Notes under the pieces: model-generated
The model's input: only the letters and a program-made list of their open reading frames with translations
Told to the model about the DNA's origin: nothing
Database searches by the model: none
From: Ottowia beijingensis
GTDB lineage: Bacteria > Pseudomonadota > Gammaproteobacteria > Burkholderiales > Burkholderiaceae_C
Direction: 5' to 3'
Length of the DNA stretch: 64,000 nucleotides
Assembly (NCBI RefSeq): GCF_013423955.1
Contig: NZ_JACCKX010000001.1
Span: 2,542,001-2,606,000 of the forward strand
Part shown: piece by piece, positions 29,044 to 41,620 of the stretch
Numbering within the stretch: position 1 is the first letter of the stretch
Layout: each line of letters starts with the position of its first letter
Translations under genes and position numbers: made by a program

Positions 29044-29580
29044 ATGCTGACAAGCAACCGCACTGTATTCACCGCGCTGCTCCTGGCGTGCGCCGGGGCT
29101 GCGCATGCGCAGTCCATCGACCCCGGTCTGTGGGAATTCAAGCACGACGTTCGCGCGCCCGGCATGCCCGACCTGAACGCCCAGATGGCGCAGATGCGCG
29201 AGCGCATGAAGTCGCTGCCGCCACAGATGCGCCAGATGATGGAGCGGCAACTGGCGAACATGGGTGTCGGTCTCGGTGAGGGCGGAGCATTGCGCGTGTG
29301 CATGGGCCTGGACGACGCGCGGCGCGGGCCGGTGCGCGAGGGCCATCGCGACAACGATTGCACCTACACCCAGGTCAAGCGCAATGGCAACACCTGGAGC
29401 GGACGCGTGACATGCACCGAACCGGCGGGCCAGGGCAAATTCACGACCACGGTGCACAGTGCCTCGCATTTCAGCACCATCTCGGTGCTCAGTGGCGCGC
29501 AAGGGCGCACGGAGGTCAAGCTCGACGCGCGCCGCATCGGCACCGACTGCGGCGCGGTAGCGGCCGTGCCACGCCGCTGA
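29044..29580 (+). CDS. DUF3617-domain periplasmic protein
   Basis: A 178-residue protein with a Sec signal peptide (RTVFTALLLACAGAAHAQS). The mature part starts IDPGLWEFKHDV, the hallmark of DUF3617, followed by a Met/Gln-rich helix (MAQMRERMKSLPPQMRQMME), CMGLDDARRG and a cysteine-paired β domain. Function is not known for the family. Probably co-transcribed with the upstream lipoprotein gene. Confidence 0.82.
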   Translation: MLTSNRTVFTALLLACAGAAHAQSIDPGLWEFKHDVRAPGMPDLNAQMAQMRERMKSLPPQMRQMMERQLANMGVGLGEGGALRVCMGLDDARRGPVREGHRDNDCTYTQVKRNGNTWSGRVTCTEPAGQGKFTTTVHSASHFSTISVLSGAQGRTEVKLDARRIGTDCGAVAAVPRR

Positions 29581-30256
29581 TGCCGGCAACAGGCAGGATC
29601 TGCCCGGACAGGAGATCGTGCCGCGGCGCTTGAACGGGCGCCCGCCCTGCGTGGTCGGTGGTTTGCTGATGGTCGGGGCGGTGCGCGGCAAAAGAGGACT
29701 GTGAGCGGGCAGGCAGCCCCTGCCCCATGCCGTGCCTGCAGGTCGCCTGGTCATTTGTTTGGGCCGGACGCGGTTGGGCGCCGCGACGCTGACCCTTTGC
29801 GCCATTGGTGCCGACCTTGCCGTGCGCCTCTGGTCGAGGTTCGGGCTTGCAATCCAGCGCCGCAATCCTTGCTGGGCGCACCCGCCTTCAAAGTGCCCCG
29901 GCAGGCCGAAGGCCATGTAGACGGTGTTGCTCTTGGGCGCCAAGACGCCCCGCGCGCCTTCACGGGGTCGGCCGCACCGCCTCGCTGCGTTCGTGACGCC
30001 GCCCGGCACGGTGGCGCAGAGGCGATGAACGGAACGTCGAATACGGTCGCCCCTCAGTTGCGCGATGGTGGTGTTGCCGCTGCCACGCGGAGCGCACGAT
30101 TTCCGCCGAGGCGGGAGTTCAGAAGCGGGTTCCAAGCGCCGCAGAGGGTGGATGCATGGACTCCCCACCCTCGCGTGAGTGGCGGATGGTTTCAACTCGT
30201 TTGCTTGGGGCGCGACAGAAGGCCTGGCGGCCGCACTTTCAGCGCTGGCCCGGCCA
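29581..30256. other. Intergenic region without a convincing gene
   Basis: About 675 bases. Open frames exist on both strands, but none has a plausible start with ribosome-binding site, codon use or family likeness. Two convergent genes flank it. No strong hairpin terminator was found. It may hold decayed sequence. Confidence 0.5.
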
Positions 30257-31524
30257 TCAGCCGCGTCGCAGTCGCCTGGCCCCCAGCAGCGCCGCTGCCA
30301 GCCCCAGCCACACCAGCGTCCACTGCCCGAGCGTCGGCACGGCCGTGACCTGCCCACCGCCGCCAGCGCCACCGCCGGTACCGTTGCCGTTGCCGTTGCC
30401 AGTCGCGGCCACCACAAGGCGCAGCGCCAGCGGCGCGCTGTCGCCGGCGGCGTTGCTGGCCACCAGGCTGAAGTCGTAGCTGCCGGCTGCCGTGGGCGTG
30501 CCGCTGATCTGGCCCGTCGCGGGGTTCAGGCTCAGCCCTGGCGGCAACGTGCCGCCGGCCAGCGCGTAGGTGACCGGTTGCGTCACCCCGGCCGGGCCCA
30601 GCGTGGGTGTGAAGCCCGCGTAGGGCTGCCCCACCGTGCCGCCGGGCGCGGTGCCGGTCAGCGTGGGCGCCACGGCCATAGCGGCAATCACCACCGTCTG
30701 CGCCAGCGGCGCGCTGTCGCCGGCGGCGTTGCTGGCCACCAGGCTGAAGTCGTAGCTGCCGGCTGCCGTGGGCGTGCCGCTGATGTGGCCCGTCGTGGGG
30801 TTCAGGCTCAGCCCCGGCGGCAACGTGCCGCCGGCCAGCGCGTAGGTGACCGGTTGCGTCACCCCGGCCGGGCCCAGCGTGGGTGTGAAGCCCGCGTAGG
30901 GCTGCCCCACCGTGCCGCCGGGCGCGGTGCCGGTCAGTGTGGGCGCCACGGTAGGTGCATCAACATAGTCCAGGAAGGACTGTCCCCGCGCACCAGGCGA
31001 ACGTAGTTGGTGGCAGTGCGGCCGCTCAAAGTGTCATTGCCGTTGACGAGGAACACGGCCCATGCCAGATTGGGTCTGGTGACGATGGGCGAGGACGACC
31101 AGAAGGCCCAGTTTGCCCCGGTGCCAGGAAACTGCGCCAGGTTGATGGCGGGTTCGGCGCAGCCCAGTTCGGCAATCGATGTCAACTCATTGAGGTTGGG
31201 CAGGCGCCAGTCGGTGGCGCCCAGGTTTTGCGTGCCGGCGGCGGCCTGATTGACGGCATCCACACGCGCGAAGGCCTGTTGCCAGGCATAGCCGGCCGCC
31301 GTACCGGTGCAGGTGGCGCCGTCCCAGGCCTGCCCTTCGGCGCAGCGCTTCCACACCAGGCCCGTGGGCAGGTGACGGACCATGCCGCTGCCGCTGCCGG
31401 CGTCGGCAAATGCGCCGTCGGGGGTCGTCAGCGGCAGTGGGCAGCTTTGTTGTGCCTGGGCGGCGAGCGCGATCAACAGGGCCGGCAGGGCCGCCGCCCA
31501 GCGCACGAGGGCAGAAAGTCTCAT
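30257..31524 (-). CDS. Surface protein: DUF1566 domain, two Ig-like (He_PIG) repeats, VPTL-CTERM
   Basis: The signal peptide is MRLSALVRWAAALPALLIAL with cleavage near AQAQ. A DUF1566 (Lcl-like) domain follows: TGLVWKRCAEGQAWDG, TDWRLPNLNELTSI, FWSSSP, and YVRLVRG at its end. A one-base change near 30980 leads to two almost identical 92-residue repeats, each with GTVGQPYAGFTPTLGPAG, LPPGLSLNP and GTPTAAGSYDFSL, typical of putative Ig (He_PIG) modules. A Gly/Asn linker and the sorting tail VPTLGQWTLVWLGLAAALLG plus arginines complete about 422 residues. A surface-exposed protein is expected; binding partner unknown. Confidence 0.8.
30425..30950. repeat. Two near-identical 276-base tandem coding repeats
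   Basis: Two adjacent He_PIG modules of the surface gene are almost identical at DNA level; differences include gatctggcccgtcgcggggt versus gatgtggcccgtcgtggggt. This indicates recent duplication or gene conversion. Confidence 0.85.
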
Positions 31525-31705
31525 GGCTTGTGGCCTCCAAAAGATGCGGGAATTGAGCGGCTGCTGGACAACGTCCGCCCGATGGTCGGTTGGCCGCGGG
31601 CCGCCGATGCCACGGGCGCGGCGCACGGCGCCTCGGCGGCCGGCCAGCGGGCCGGCTGGCGCAGGCGCATGGTTGCCGTCATTGTTCTGGCCCCTTGCAA
31701 GAACG

Positions 31706-32494
31706 TCACAGTCCCGTGCGGACGAGGCGAACCCGGAGGGCGCCGCCCCGGCTGGTCCAGCCATTGGCGCCATCCAGGAAGCGCACTGTCCACGCGTTGC
31801 CCGCGACCCTGGCCATGGGCGAAGCCGACCAGAACTGCATGGCTGGGGTGTAGGGAAAGTAGTCGAAATCGATGGCCCCAGTAGCACTGCCGCGGTCGGC
31901 CAGGTTGTACAGCTCTTGCATGGTGGGCAGTCGCCAGTCGTTGTGACCGCACAGGCCGACGGCATTGACGTCCTGGGCGAACTTTTCGGTGTCGCAGCGG
32001 CCCGCCGTCAGGCATGCTCCGCTGCTGGCAACGCCAGGGCCGCCATGGCTGTTGGCGCTGAAGTACCACGAGTAGGTGTGGTCCTTGTGACGCAGGTGAC
32101 TGGCGTCATCGACCTTGACCTCCCACATCAGCCCGGTGTGGTTGTCGTAGGTGCAGGCCCAGTCGCCGGCACCCGTACCCAGCACGGCACTGGCGGGCAG
32201 GGTGGCGCCGCTGTGGCTGATCTTGGTGTAGTCGAAGCCCTTGGCGCCCGCGCCAACCTTGGGCAGCACGCCCTTGGCGGCAGCGGCATCGCGCCCGTAG
32301 CGCGCGTCTTGCCCGCCGTGGGTGGGCAGGGGCGTGCACGTGGTGCTGGCGCTGATGGCCGTGTCGGCGCCGCTGGCGTGCTCGCGACAGAAGTCAATGC
32401 CCGAGTCGTTGACCGGGTTGGTCTGTGCCCAGGCAGCGGGCAGTGTCAGCAGCGACAAGGTCGCGGCGCGAAGATGGGGCAATTTGGGGCTCAT
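31706..32494 (-). CDS. Exported DUF1566-domain protein
   Basis: A 262-residue intact protein with signal peptide (MSPKLPHLRAATLSLLTLPA, cleavage at AWA-QT). The DUF1566 features are TGLMWEVKVDD, GHNDWRLPTMQELYNLAD, FDYFPYTPAMQFWSASP and VRLVRTGL at the end. Related to the first domain of the neighbouring gene at 30257-31524, about 180 bases downstream in the same direction, so this is a small paralogous group. Function of the domain is unknown; it is common in secreted proteins. Confidence 0.82.
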   Translation of the reverse strand: MSPKLPHLRAATLSLLTLPAAWAQTNPVNDSGIDFCREHASGADTAISASTTCTPLPTHGGQDARYGRDAAAAKGVLPKVGAGAKGFDYTKISHSGATLPASAVLGTGAGDWACTYDNHTGLMWEVKVDDASHLRHKDHTYSWYFSANSHGGPGVASSGACLTAGRCDTEKFAQDVNAVGLCGHNDWRLPTMQELYNLADRGSATGAIDFDYFPYTPAMQFWSASPMARVAGNAWTVRFLDGANGWTSRGGALRVRLVRTGL

Positions 32495-32912
32495 GCAGTC
32501 TGCCTCCCGAAGAAAAACGAAAGCGGCGAAGCAGGCGATGGATGTGCTCCGTGGCCTGCAGAGGAAGTGAATGTGGAGCGAACCGGGCAAAGCTCGGCCG
32601 CCCCTTGACGGGCGGCAAACGTGTGGTGACTCCAGGTGAACGCAGTGGGCATGGGGCGGGCTTCGGCAGGTCTGTAGTCCGTACGCTAAAGCCTCCCTGC
32701 GACATGCGCCATCGGCCAGCCGGCCTATGGCGAGCCCCGGTTCCATGTGCGGGCCAGCGCGCGCCGCTACCCCCGCGGCGGCATGGCCGACCGTGCGCCC
32801 CCGCCGATCTTTTGCATCTTTTTATGCAGTGCCCGCACACCAGCCCCAAGCGCTTTCATGGGGTTACGCACAGTGCTTGCAGGGGATTGCCGGTGTCAGT
32901 TCTTCTTTCAGG
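32495..32912. other. Intergenic region, upstream of a DUF1566 gene
   Basis: About 418 bases with no supported gene. Its left part should contain the promoter of the leftward DUF1566 gene. No clear repeat or terminator was recognised. Confidence 0.5.
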
Positions 32913-33566
32913 TCAAAGCCGCCCCTCGCGCCAGGTGCGGATGGTCTGGCGCAGCGAGGCGCGGTCGAACTCGGGGTGCCAGCGGTAGCGCAGAAAGTGT
33001 TCGCCGACGACGAACACGCCCAGCGAGATGGGCGACAGCACCAGGGTGAAGAAGGCCCAGGCGCGCAGGCCGAGCAGCGCGAAGGTCAGCAGCGACAGCG
33101 CCGCCATGGCGGCGAAGTAGAGCGCCCAGGCGCGGGTCAGGCGCACGGTGTAGGCCTGCATGTCGGGCGTGAGCGGATGCACACGCCGCGCCACCCGGGT
33201 GATGAGTGGCGTGCCGGCCAGCGAGCCAGCGAACCAGGCGCTGAGCGCACCGTACACCGCCACGTATTCGGCCACGTAGAGCAGGTGCGCCTGTGGCGCG
33301 CAGCGTTGCAGGCAGGCCAGCAGTGCCGCCGGCACGGCCACGGCCAGCAGCACCGACGCGGCGCGCCAGCCGTGCCGCCACAGCCAGCCGCAGGCAAAGA
33401 CCAGGGCCGGCAGCAGGAAGGCGGCCACGGTCCATGGCGAGCGTGGCTGCAGCCACAGCAGCACCGCGCAGCCCAAGGCATAGGCCACGCTGAGCGTCGT
33501 TCCCGCCAAGGCGCGGCGCTGCGGCGCAGTGGCGGGTGGGGACGAAGTGGGCGCCGGCGGGTTCAC
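32913..33566 (-). CDS. COG4648-like integral membrane protein
   Basis: A 217-residue protein with six or so hydrophobic segments (SVAYALGCAVLLWLQ, VAAFLLPALVFACGWLW, ASVLLAVAVPAALLACLQ, ALYFAAMAALSLLTFALLGL, FFTLVLSPISLGVFVVGEHF). It ends HPEFDRASLRQTIRTWREGR, resembling predicted membrane proteins of COG4648 often found in lipid or aryl-polyene clusters; no such cluster is present here. The start is GTG 33566, overlapping the stop of the upstream transglycosylase gene. Function unknown. Confidence 0.7.
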   Translation of the reverse strand: MNPPAPTSSPPATAPQRRALAGTTLSVAYALGCAVLLWLQPRSPWTVAAFLLPALVFACGWLWRHGWRAASVLLAVAVPAALLACLQRCAPQAHLLYVAEYVAVYGALSAWFAGSLAGTPLITRVARRVHPLTPDMQAYTVRLTRAWALYFAAMAALSLLTFALLGLRAWAFFTLVLSPISLGVFVVGEHFLRYRWHPEFDRASLRQTIRTWREGRL

Positions 33567-34845
33567 CCAAAATCATACCGGCGCGGCGGCGTCTCAGCCC
33601 CGCGCAGCGCCGCCAGCAGCTTCTGCCCGGCGCGCCCGTCGGCCTCCATGCCCAGGCGCTGCTGTTCGGTCTTGATGGCCTCGCGCGTCCTGGCGCCGAT
33701 CAGGCCGTCGGCGCTTCCGATGTCGTGGCCGCGGGTCAGCAGCAGGGCTTGCAGCTCGCGGTTCTGCGCGCGCGACAGGCCGGGATCGTCGGTGGGCCAG
33801 GGCTGCACAAAGCCGATCGGCGTGCCGGCCGGCGCAGCGACCAGGTTCGACAGTTGGGCGATGGCCAGCGCGTAGTTCTCGCTGGCGTTGTAGCTGAACA
33901 GCGCGTCGAAGTTGCGCCCGACCAGAAAGGCGGGGCCGCCGCCCTCGCGGCGGGCGGGCACCAGCAGGCCGGCGCGGGGCAGGCTGTCGGGCAGCGGCGC
34001 GCCGTCGGCCAAGGTCACACCGTCGGCGCGCCAGGCGGCGATGGGGCGCTTGGCCTTGCGGCTGGCACCCGAGGTGTCGTAGCCGGCGGGCAGCCGCACT
34101 TCGAAGCCCCAGGCTTCGCCGCGGCGCCAGCCGGCGTTTTGCAGAAACTTGGCGGTGGAGGCCAGGGCATCGGGCACGCTGTCCACGATGTCGCGGCGGC
34201 CGTCGCCGTCGAAATCGACCGCGCTGCGGAAAAAGGTGCTGGGCATGAACTGGGTCTGCCCGAAGGCGCCGGCCCACGAGCCCGACAGCTTGTCGGCCGC
34301 GATGTGGCCTTCCTGCAGGATGCGCAGCGCGGCGGCGAATTCGCCGCGGAAATAACTTTGCCGCCGGCCAAAGCAAGACAGCGTGGCCAGCGACTGCACC
34401 AGCGGCCGGCCGCCCAGGTTCTGGCCGAAGTTGCTCTCCACGCCCCACACGCCGACCACGATCTCGGGCGCCACGCCGCTTTGCTGCGCAATTTTTTGCA
34501 GCGTGTCGTGCCAACGGCCGTAGGCGGCGCGGCCATCGGCGACGCGCTCGTCATCGACCAGCATGGCCAGGTAGTCCCACACCGGCAGGGTGAATTCGGG
34601 CTGGCGGTTCAGCAGCACCAGCACCGAGGGTCGGCCGCCAGGCCGTCGGTGTGCCGAGCGTAGGTGGCGGCGGAGATGGGGCGAAACGCTGGCGTGCCTT
34701 TGAGCTGGCCCAGGCAGCGGCTGAAGTCGGCCGGGTCGATGGCCGGCGGCGTGTCCTGCGCGCGGGCGGCGCCGGCGCCCAGCAGGGCGGCGGCCACGAG
34801 CAGGCCGGACAAGCCGGAAATGCCGGAGGAGGGGATGGCGGTCAA
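33563..34845 (-). CDS. Lytic murein transglycosylase, MltB type, one frameshift
   Basis: The signal peptide is SGLSGLLVAAALLGAGAARA. The SLT_2 domain has the catalytic glutamate in IVVGVWGVESNFGQNLGG, with SYFRGEFAAALRILQEG, SWAGAFGQTQFMPSTFF and VDFDGDGRRDIVDSVPDALA. The C-terminus is a peptidoglycan-binding type 1 domain (LLLTRGHDIGSADGLIGART). A base change near 34620 (HTDGLAA to SVLVLLNRQPEF) joins the N-terminal part. About 427 residues. It cleaves peptidoglycan to 1,6-anhydro-muropeptides in the periplasm. Confidence 0.88.
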
Positions 34846-34852
34846 TCTGCGT

Positions 34853-34920
34853 CATTCAAAAATGATAGCTGATTGCGCTCATCCCTCGGGCGTTGGAAGC
34901 CGGTTTCTTTTGAAACCGGC
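34853..34920. repeat. Dispersed repeat copy with a strong hairpin
   Basis: The sequence aaaaatgatagctgattgcg, then ctcatccctcgggcgttgga and agccg, matches the repeat. Its end forms a perfect hairpin GCCGGTTTC / GAAACCGGC with a 4-base loop (34899-34920), 9 bases downstream of the CoA-ligase/GNAT stop. It may serve as that gene's terminator, though no T-tract follows on the minus strand. Confidence 0.6.
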
Positions 34921-34928
34921 TGTTGCCT

Positions 34929-37621
34929 TCAGGCCCTTTGCGCGCTCAACTGCAGGTTCAGCACCAGCTGGTGCGTGGTGGCATCGCCCGGCGTGGGCGT
35001 TTCGCTGAAGCCCAGCGCCTGGCCGAGCTGGCGCATGCGGTCGTTCTCCACCAGCACGGTGGCCACCAGCTGCTGCGTGCCGGCGGCGCGCTGGTAGCGG
35101 ATCAGCTTGTCCATCAGGATGCGGCCCAGGCCCGTGCCCTTCATCCCGGGGCGCAGGATGATGCCGAACTCGGCGCCGATGTTGTCGGGGTCGGCGATGG
35201 CGCGGGCCACGCCCAGCGTCTTCTCGTTGCCGTTCTCGTCCGGCACGGTGGCGATGAAGGCCATTTCGCGCGTGTAGTCCACCTGCACCAGGCGCGCCAG
35301 TTCACTGCGCTCCATGATGCGACGGCTGTAGAAGAAGCGCATGCGCATGTCCTCGGCATCCAGGCTGTCGACGAAGGCGCGGTGGCGCGGCTCGTCCTCG
35401 GGGCGGATGGGGCGCAGCGTGAGCTTCTGGCCGTGCCAGTCGATGACCTCGGTCAGCTCGGCCGGGTAGGGCTGGATGGCGAAGTTGGCCGCGCCGGCCG
35501 GCAGCTTGGCGCTGACGCGCACGCGCGCATCCAGCGCGATGGCGCCTTCGTGGTTCACGATCAGCGGATTGATGTCCAGCTCGGCCACCTCGGGCACGTC
35601 GGCCAGCAGTTGCGACACGGCCATCAGCGTGGCCACCACGCTGTCCATGTCGGCCGGCGGCACGTCGCGGTAGCCCTTCAGCAGGCGCGCCACGCGGGTG
35701 CGCTCGATCAGCGTGTGCCAGCGGCGCATTCAGCGGCGGCAGCGCCATGGCGCTGTCCTTCATCACCTCCACCGCCGTGCCGCCCTGGCCGAACAGGATG
35801 ACGGGGCCGAAGGTGGGGTCGATGCTGGCGCCGATGATCAGCTCCTGCGCCTGCGATTTCTTCACCATGCGCTGCACGGTGAAGCCCTCCAGCCGCGCCT
35901 TGGGAAACTTCTTGCGCACGCGCGCCAGCACCAGCTCGACGGCGGTGCGCACCTCGTCCTCGCTCTGCAGGTTCAGCACCACGCCGCCGACGTCGGACTT
36001 GTGCGAGATGTCCTCGGACAGGATCTTCAGCACCACCGGAAAGCCGATGCGCGCCGCCTCGGCCGCCGCGGCCTCGGCATCGGCCGGCACGGTGCTGGTG
36101 GCCACCACGGGGATGTGGTAGGCCTCGCACACGGCCTTGGCCTCGGGCTCGGTCAGCATGTCGCGGCCGGTGGCCAGCGCGCCCTGGATCAGCTGGCGCA
36201 CGCGTGCCACGTCGGGCGTGCTGCCGTTGTGCAGCTGGGTGGCGGGCGGGGCCTCGGTCAGTTCGGCCTGGTTGCGGGCGTAGCGCTGCAGCGTGCCGAT
36301 GGCGGCCACGGCCTGCTCGGGCAGGTCGTAGCAGGCGATGCCGGCGTCGATGAACAGCTGGCGCGCCTCGGCCACGGCCGGGCCGCCCACCCAGGCGCTG
36401 ATCAGCGGCAGCGGGCGCTGGCCCGGCGGCTGGATGGCCGGCAGCATGGCGCGCGCGATGTCGGTGGAGGGCACGATGGCCGTCGGCGCGTGGATGAACA
36501 GCAGCGTGCCTGTGTCCTGCGGGTGCTTGGCCAGCGCGTTCAGCGCATCCACATAGCGCTGCGCTGGCGCGTCGCCGATGATGTCCACCGGGTTGCCGCG
36601 CGACCAGTTGGCGGGCAGCACCTTGTCGAGGTCGCGGATGAGGCCGTCGCCCAGCTCGGCCAGCGGCACGCTGTGCGCGGCGGCGGCATCGGCCGCCATC
36701 ACGCCCACGCCGCCGCCGTTGGTCAGGATGGTCATCTTGTCGCCGATGGGCGACTTGAAGCGCGTCAGGATCTCGGCCGCCAGGAACAGCTCTTCCAGGC
36801 TGTCCACGCGCAGCATGCCGGCGCGGGCGATGGCGGCGTCGACCACGTTGTCGGCGCCGGCCAGCGCGCCGGTGTGCGAGGCGGCGGCCTTCTGGCCCTG
36901 CTCGCTGCGGCCGGCCTTGACCACGATCACCGGCTTGTTGCGCGCCGCCGAGCGTGCGGCCGACATGAACTTGCGCGCCTGGTCCACCGATTCGATGTAC
37001 AGCAGGATGGCGCGCGTGTGGGGTCGTTGGCCAGGTAGTCGAGCATGTCGCCGAAGTCGACGTCGGCATGCTCGCCCAGCGACACGAAGTGCGAGAAGCC
37101 GATCTGCCGCGCCTCGGCCCAGTCGAGCATGGCGGTGACCAGCGCGCCCGACTGCGACACGAAGGCCAGTTCGCCCGGCCGCGCCGGAATGTGCGCGAAG
37201 CTGGCGTTGAGCTGGCGTGCGGCGCCAGCAGGCCCACGCAGTTGGGGCCCAGAATGCGCATCAGCGTGGGCCGGGCGGCGTCCAGCATGGCCTGCTTCTG
37301 CTGCGCCGTCAGGCCGGCGCTGATGACCACCACCGCCTTGGTGCCGCGCCGCGCCAGCTGCTTGACCAGGTCCACCACCGTGCCGGACGGCGTGCAGATC
37401 ACGGCCAGCTCGGGCGCCTCGGGCAGGTCGGCCACGCGGGCGTAGCAGCGCTGGCCCGACAGCGTCTTGTACTTTGGGTTGACCGGGAACACGGGGCCGG
37501 CAAAGCCGCTGGTGCGCATGTTGTGCCACAGCGTGCCGCCGACGGAGAAGGGCCGCTCGGACGCGCCGATGACGGCCACGGATTGCGGGTCGAACAGGGA
37601 ATCGAGATTGCGGATGCTCAT
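34929..37621 (-). CDS. Acyl-CoA synthetase (NDP-forming)/GNAT fusion, Pat-like; three frameshifts
   Basis: A protein of about 897 residues when three single-base breaks (near 37220, 37020 and 35730) are repaired. In order: CoA-binding domain (SLFDPQSVAVIGASERPFSV, GPVFPVNPKYKTL), succinyl-CoA ligase-like domains (NCVGLLAPHA, AFVSQSGALVTAMLDWA, KAGRSEQGQKAAASHTGALA), an ATP-grasp domain (FPVVLKILSEDISHKSDVGG, FGPVILFGQGG, ELDINPLIVNHEG) and a C-terminal GNAT acetyltransferase (PGMKGTGLGRILMDKLIRY). This is the Pat/PatZ layout, in which the ligase half is usually regulatory and the GNAT half acetylates lysines of metabolic enzymes such as acetyl-CoA synthetase. Whether the ligase half is active cannot be told here. 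Confidence 0.86.
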
Positions 37622-37869
37622 GGGTTGCCTCAAAGGGGTGATGGCCCCGGTGCCGCCAGCCTAGCGCACCAGGATGATGGGGCGATGACAGGGCGTGGAA
37701 TGCCCTGCATCATTCAAAATAATTGAACTTAAACGTCAAATCGAATGGAACCGATCGATGTTGGCCAGTTCTAACATGGGTCTGACTGGTTTCGGCCCGG
37801 CGCCTGCATGGCGCGGCCGGATCGCGTGACTTACTTGTGGACAGAACAGCCCAACAAAAGGAGTTTCCC

Positions 37870-38450
37870 ATGCAATCGTTTTCCGTTGCCCTGATCGCCG
37901 CCGCCCTGGGCCTGGGTGCCGCTGGCGCGGCCCAGGCCGCCCCGCCACCTACAAGATCGACGACGACCACACCTACGCCACCTTCGCCATCGACCACTTC
38001 GGCGCCTCGGTGAACCGCGCGCGCTTCGACACGGTGACCGGCACGGTGCAGTTCGACAAGGCGGCCAAGGCGGGCAAGATCGACGTCACGGTGGACGTCA
38101 AGAGCGTCTACAGCGGCTCCAAGGGTTTCGACAAGCACCTGCAGGCGGCCGATTTGTTCGACGCGGCCAAGCACCCGACGATGCGTTTCGTGTCGGACAA
38201 GCTGGTGCTCCAGGGCGACAAGCTGGTCGAGGTGCCGGGCCAGCTGACGCTGCTGGGCCAGACCCATCCGGTGACGCTGAAGGCCAACCAGTTTGCCTGC
38301 TACTCCAACCCGCTGGCCAAGACCGAGGCCTGCGGCGGCGACTTCGAGGCGGTGATCGACCGCACGCAGTGGGGCATGAACGCCATGGTCGACATGGGCA
38401 TGCCCAAGAACGTGAAGATCACGGCGACGATCGAGGCGTTCAAGCAGTGA
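37870..38450 (+). CDS. YceI-family periplasmic protein, one frameshift
   Basis: The signal peptide is MQSFSVALIAAALGLGAAGA, cleavage at AQA. A base change in the C-run near 37943 links to the lipocalin-like YceI domain: TYKIDDDHTYATFAIDHFGA, GTVQFDKAAKAGKIDV, FFDAAKHPTMRF-like DLFDAAKHPTMRFVSDKLV, then FEAVIDRTQWGMNAMVDMG. About 192 residues. The family binds isoprenoid-type lipids such as polyprenyl chains. A GGAG ribosome-binding site precedes the ATG. Confidence 0.88.
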
Positions 38451-38465
38451 TCTTCGGTTTTTGAA

Positions 38466-38540
38466 TCGAATCGGGCTCTGGCGCTTGCTTGGTGGGCGCT
38501 GGTAGCTATGAAAAAGAAGCGGGCCGGGGTCCGCTTTTTT
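38466..38540 (+). terminator. yceI terminator within a dispersed repeat copy
   Basis: The region begins as a reverse-oriented repeat copy (aatcgggctctggcgcttgc, then gggcgctggtagctatg). It continues into a hairpin AAGCGG..CCGCTT followed by TTTT (38517-38540), a good rho-independent terminator for yceI. Confidence 0.65.
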
Positions 38541-39009
38541 GTGGCTGAAGGGGGTTGGGGCGCTGCTGGCCGGGAGTTCGCCCCGGCGGGCGACCTACTT
38601 TTCTTTGTCTCGCCAAAGAAAAGTAGGCAAAGAAAGCGACCCCACTGGCCATGTCCCCTGCGCTTCGCTCCGGGGCAACCTGCGATGCTCGGGCATGGGG
38701 CGGCGCTGCGGAACTCGCTTCGCGCTTACGCGCTCCGCTCAGACAACCGCAGCGAGTCAGAGCACGAAGCATGGGCTTGCTGCGCAGCCCATGCCCGCCC
38801 CACGCCCTGCGCTTCTCGGCACGGCCAGAGGGGAGGAAGTCCACACGGGCCATCGCTGCGCTCGGCCTTGGTTTCGTCAGGCCGCTGCTTTGCGCGGCGG
38901 CTTTTTGCCCCTCTCCCGCTGGCGGGAGAGGGTTGGGGTGAGGGCGAACCGCAGCGCGGGCTTGGGGCCGGCTGCGCGCCCCTTTGCTTCGCAAGAGAGG
39001 GAAGGCGCG
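38541..39009. repeat. Composite intergenic repeat with a 13-base perfect hairpin
   Basis: About 470 bases without a gene. A perfect hairpin ctacttttctttg / caaagaaaagtag lies at 38595-38626. GC-rich sequence with several smaller palindromes follows (for example ttcgcgcttacgcgctccgc), then ctctcccgctggcgggagag near 38911. From memory, blocks like these recur between genes in Comamonadaceae and Xanthomonadaceae and are often mis-annotated as small proteins. I see no coding signal. Confidence 0.6.
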
Positions 39010-41331
<2,322 letters not shown>

Positions 41332-41552
41332 GAGGGGTCTCCTGTCGGGTCCAAAGGTTCGGGCACGTCGAGCGCCGCGAGCCTTCGCTTTTTCTTCGAG
41401 GAGTTCAGGCGTGCCGCTGGCGGCGCTGTCGGATCGCTAGCCTAACCCAAGTCCTGGCGCCGGTGGCTGCGGGCGATGCGCGGTGGCCTGCCGTGGCGTG
41501 TCGGCTGAACCGGTGCGGCCCAGCGCGGGCCCGCCCGGTGTTGCCAGGGGTT

Positions 41553-41618
41553 ATGAGCGAAATCGGGCTTCAGCGCCCGTCCAGCAAGCGCTGGAAGCTA
41601 TCAATAAAGTAGCTTTCG
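41553..41618. repeat. Dispersed repeat copy upstream of maeB
   Basis: Reverse orientation: cttcagcgcccgtccagcaa, gcgctggaagctatcaataa, agtagct. A clear match, with the same core (gcgcccgtcc, gcgctg) as the intragenic copies. The 290 bases between maeB and the DUF2917 gene hold nothing else I can support. Confidence 0.7.
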
Positions 41619-41620
41619 TG

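Noticed and set aside
28987..30417. 476-residue minus-strand frame
   Set aside because: Antisense of the DUF3617 gene and intergenic DNA; no start signal or family likeness.
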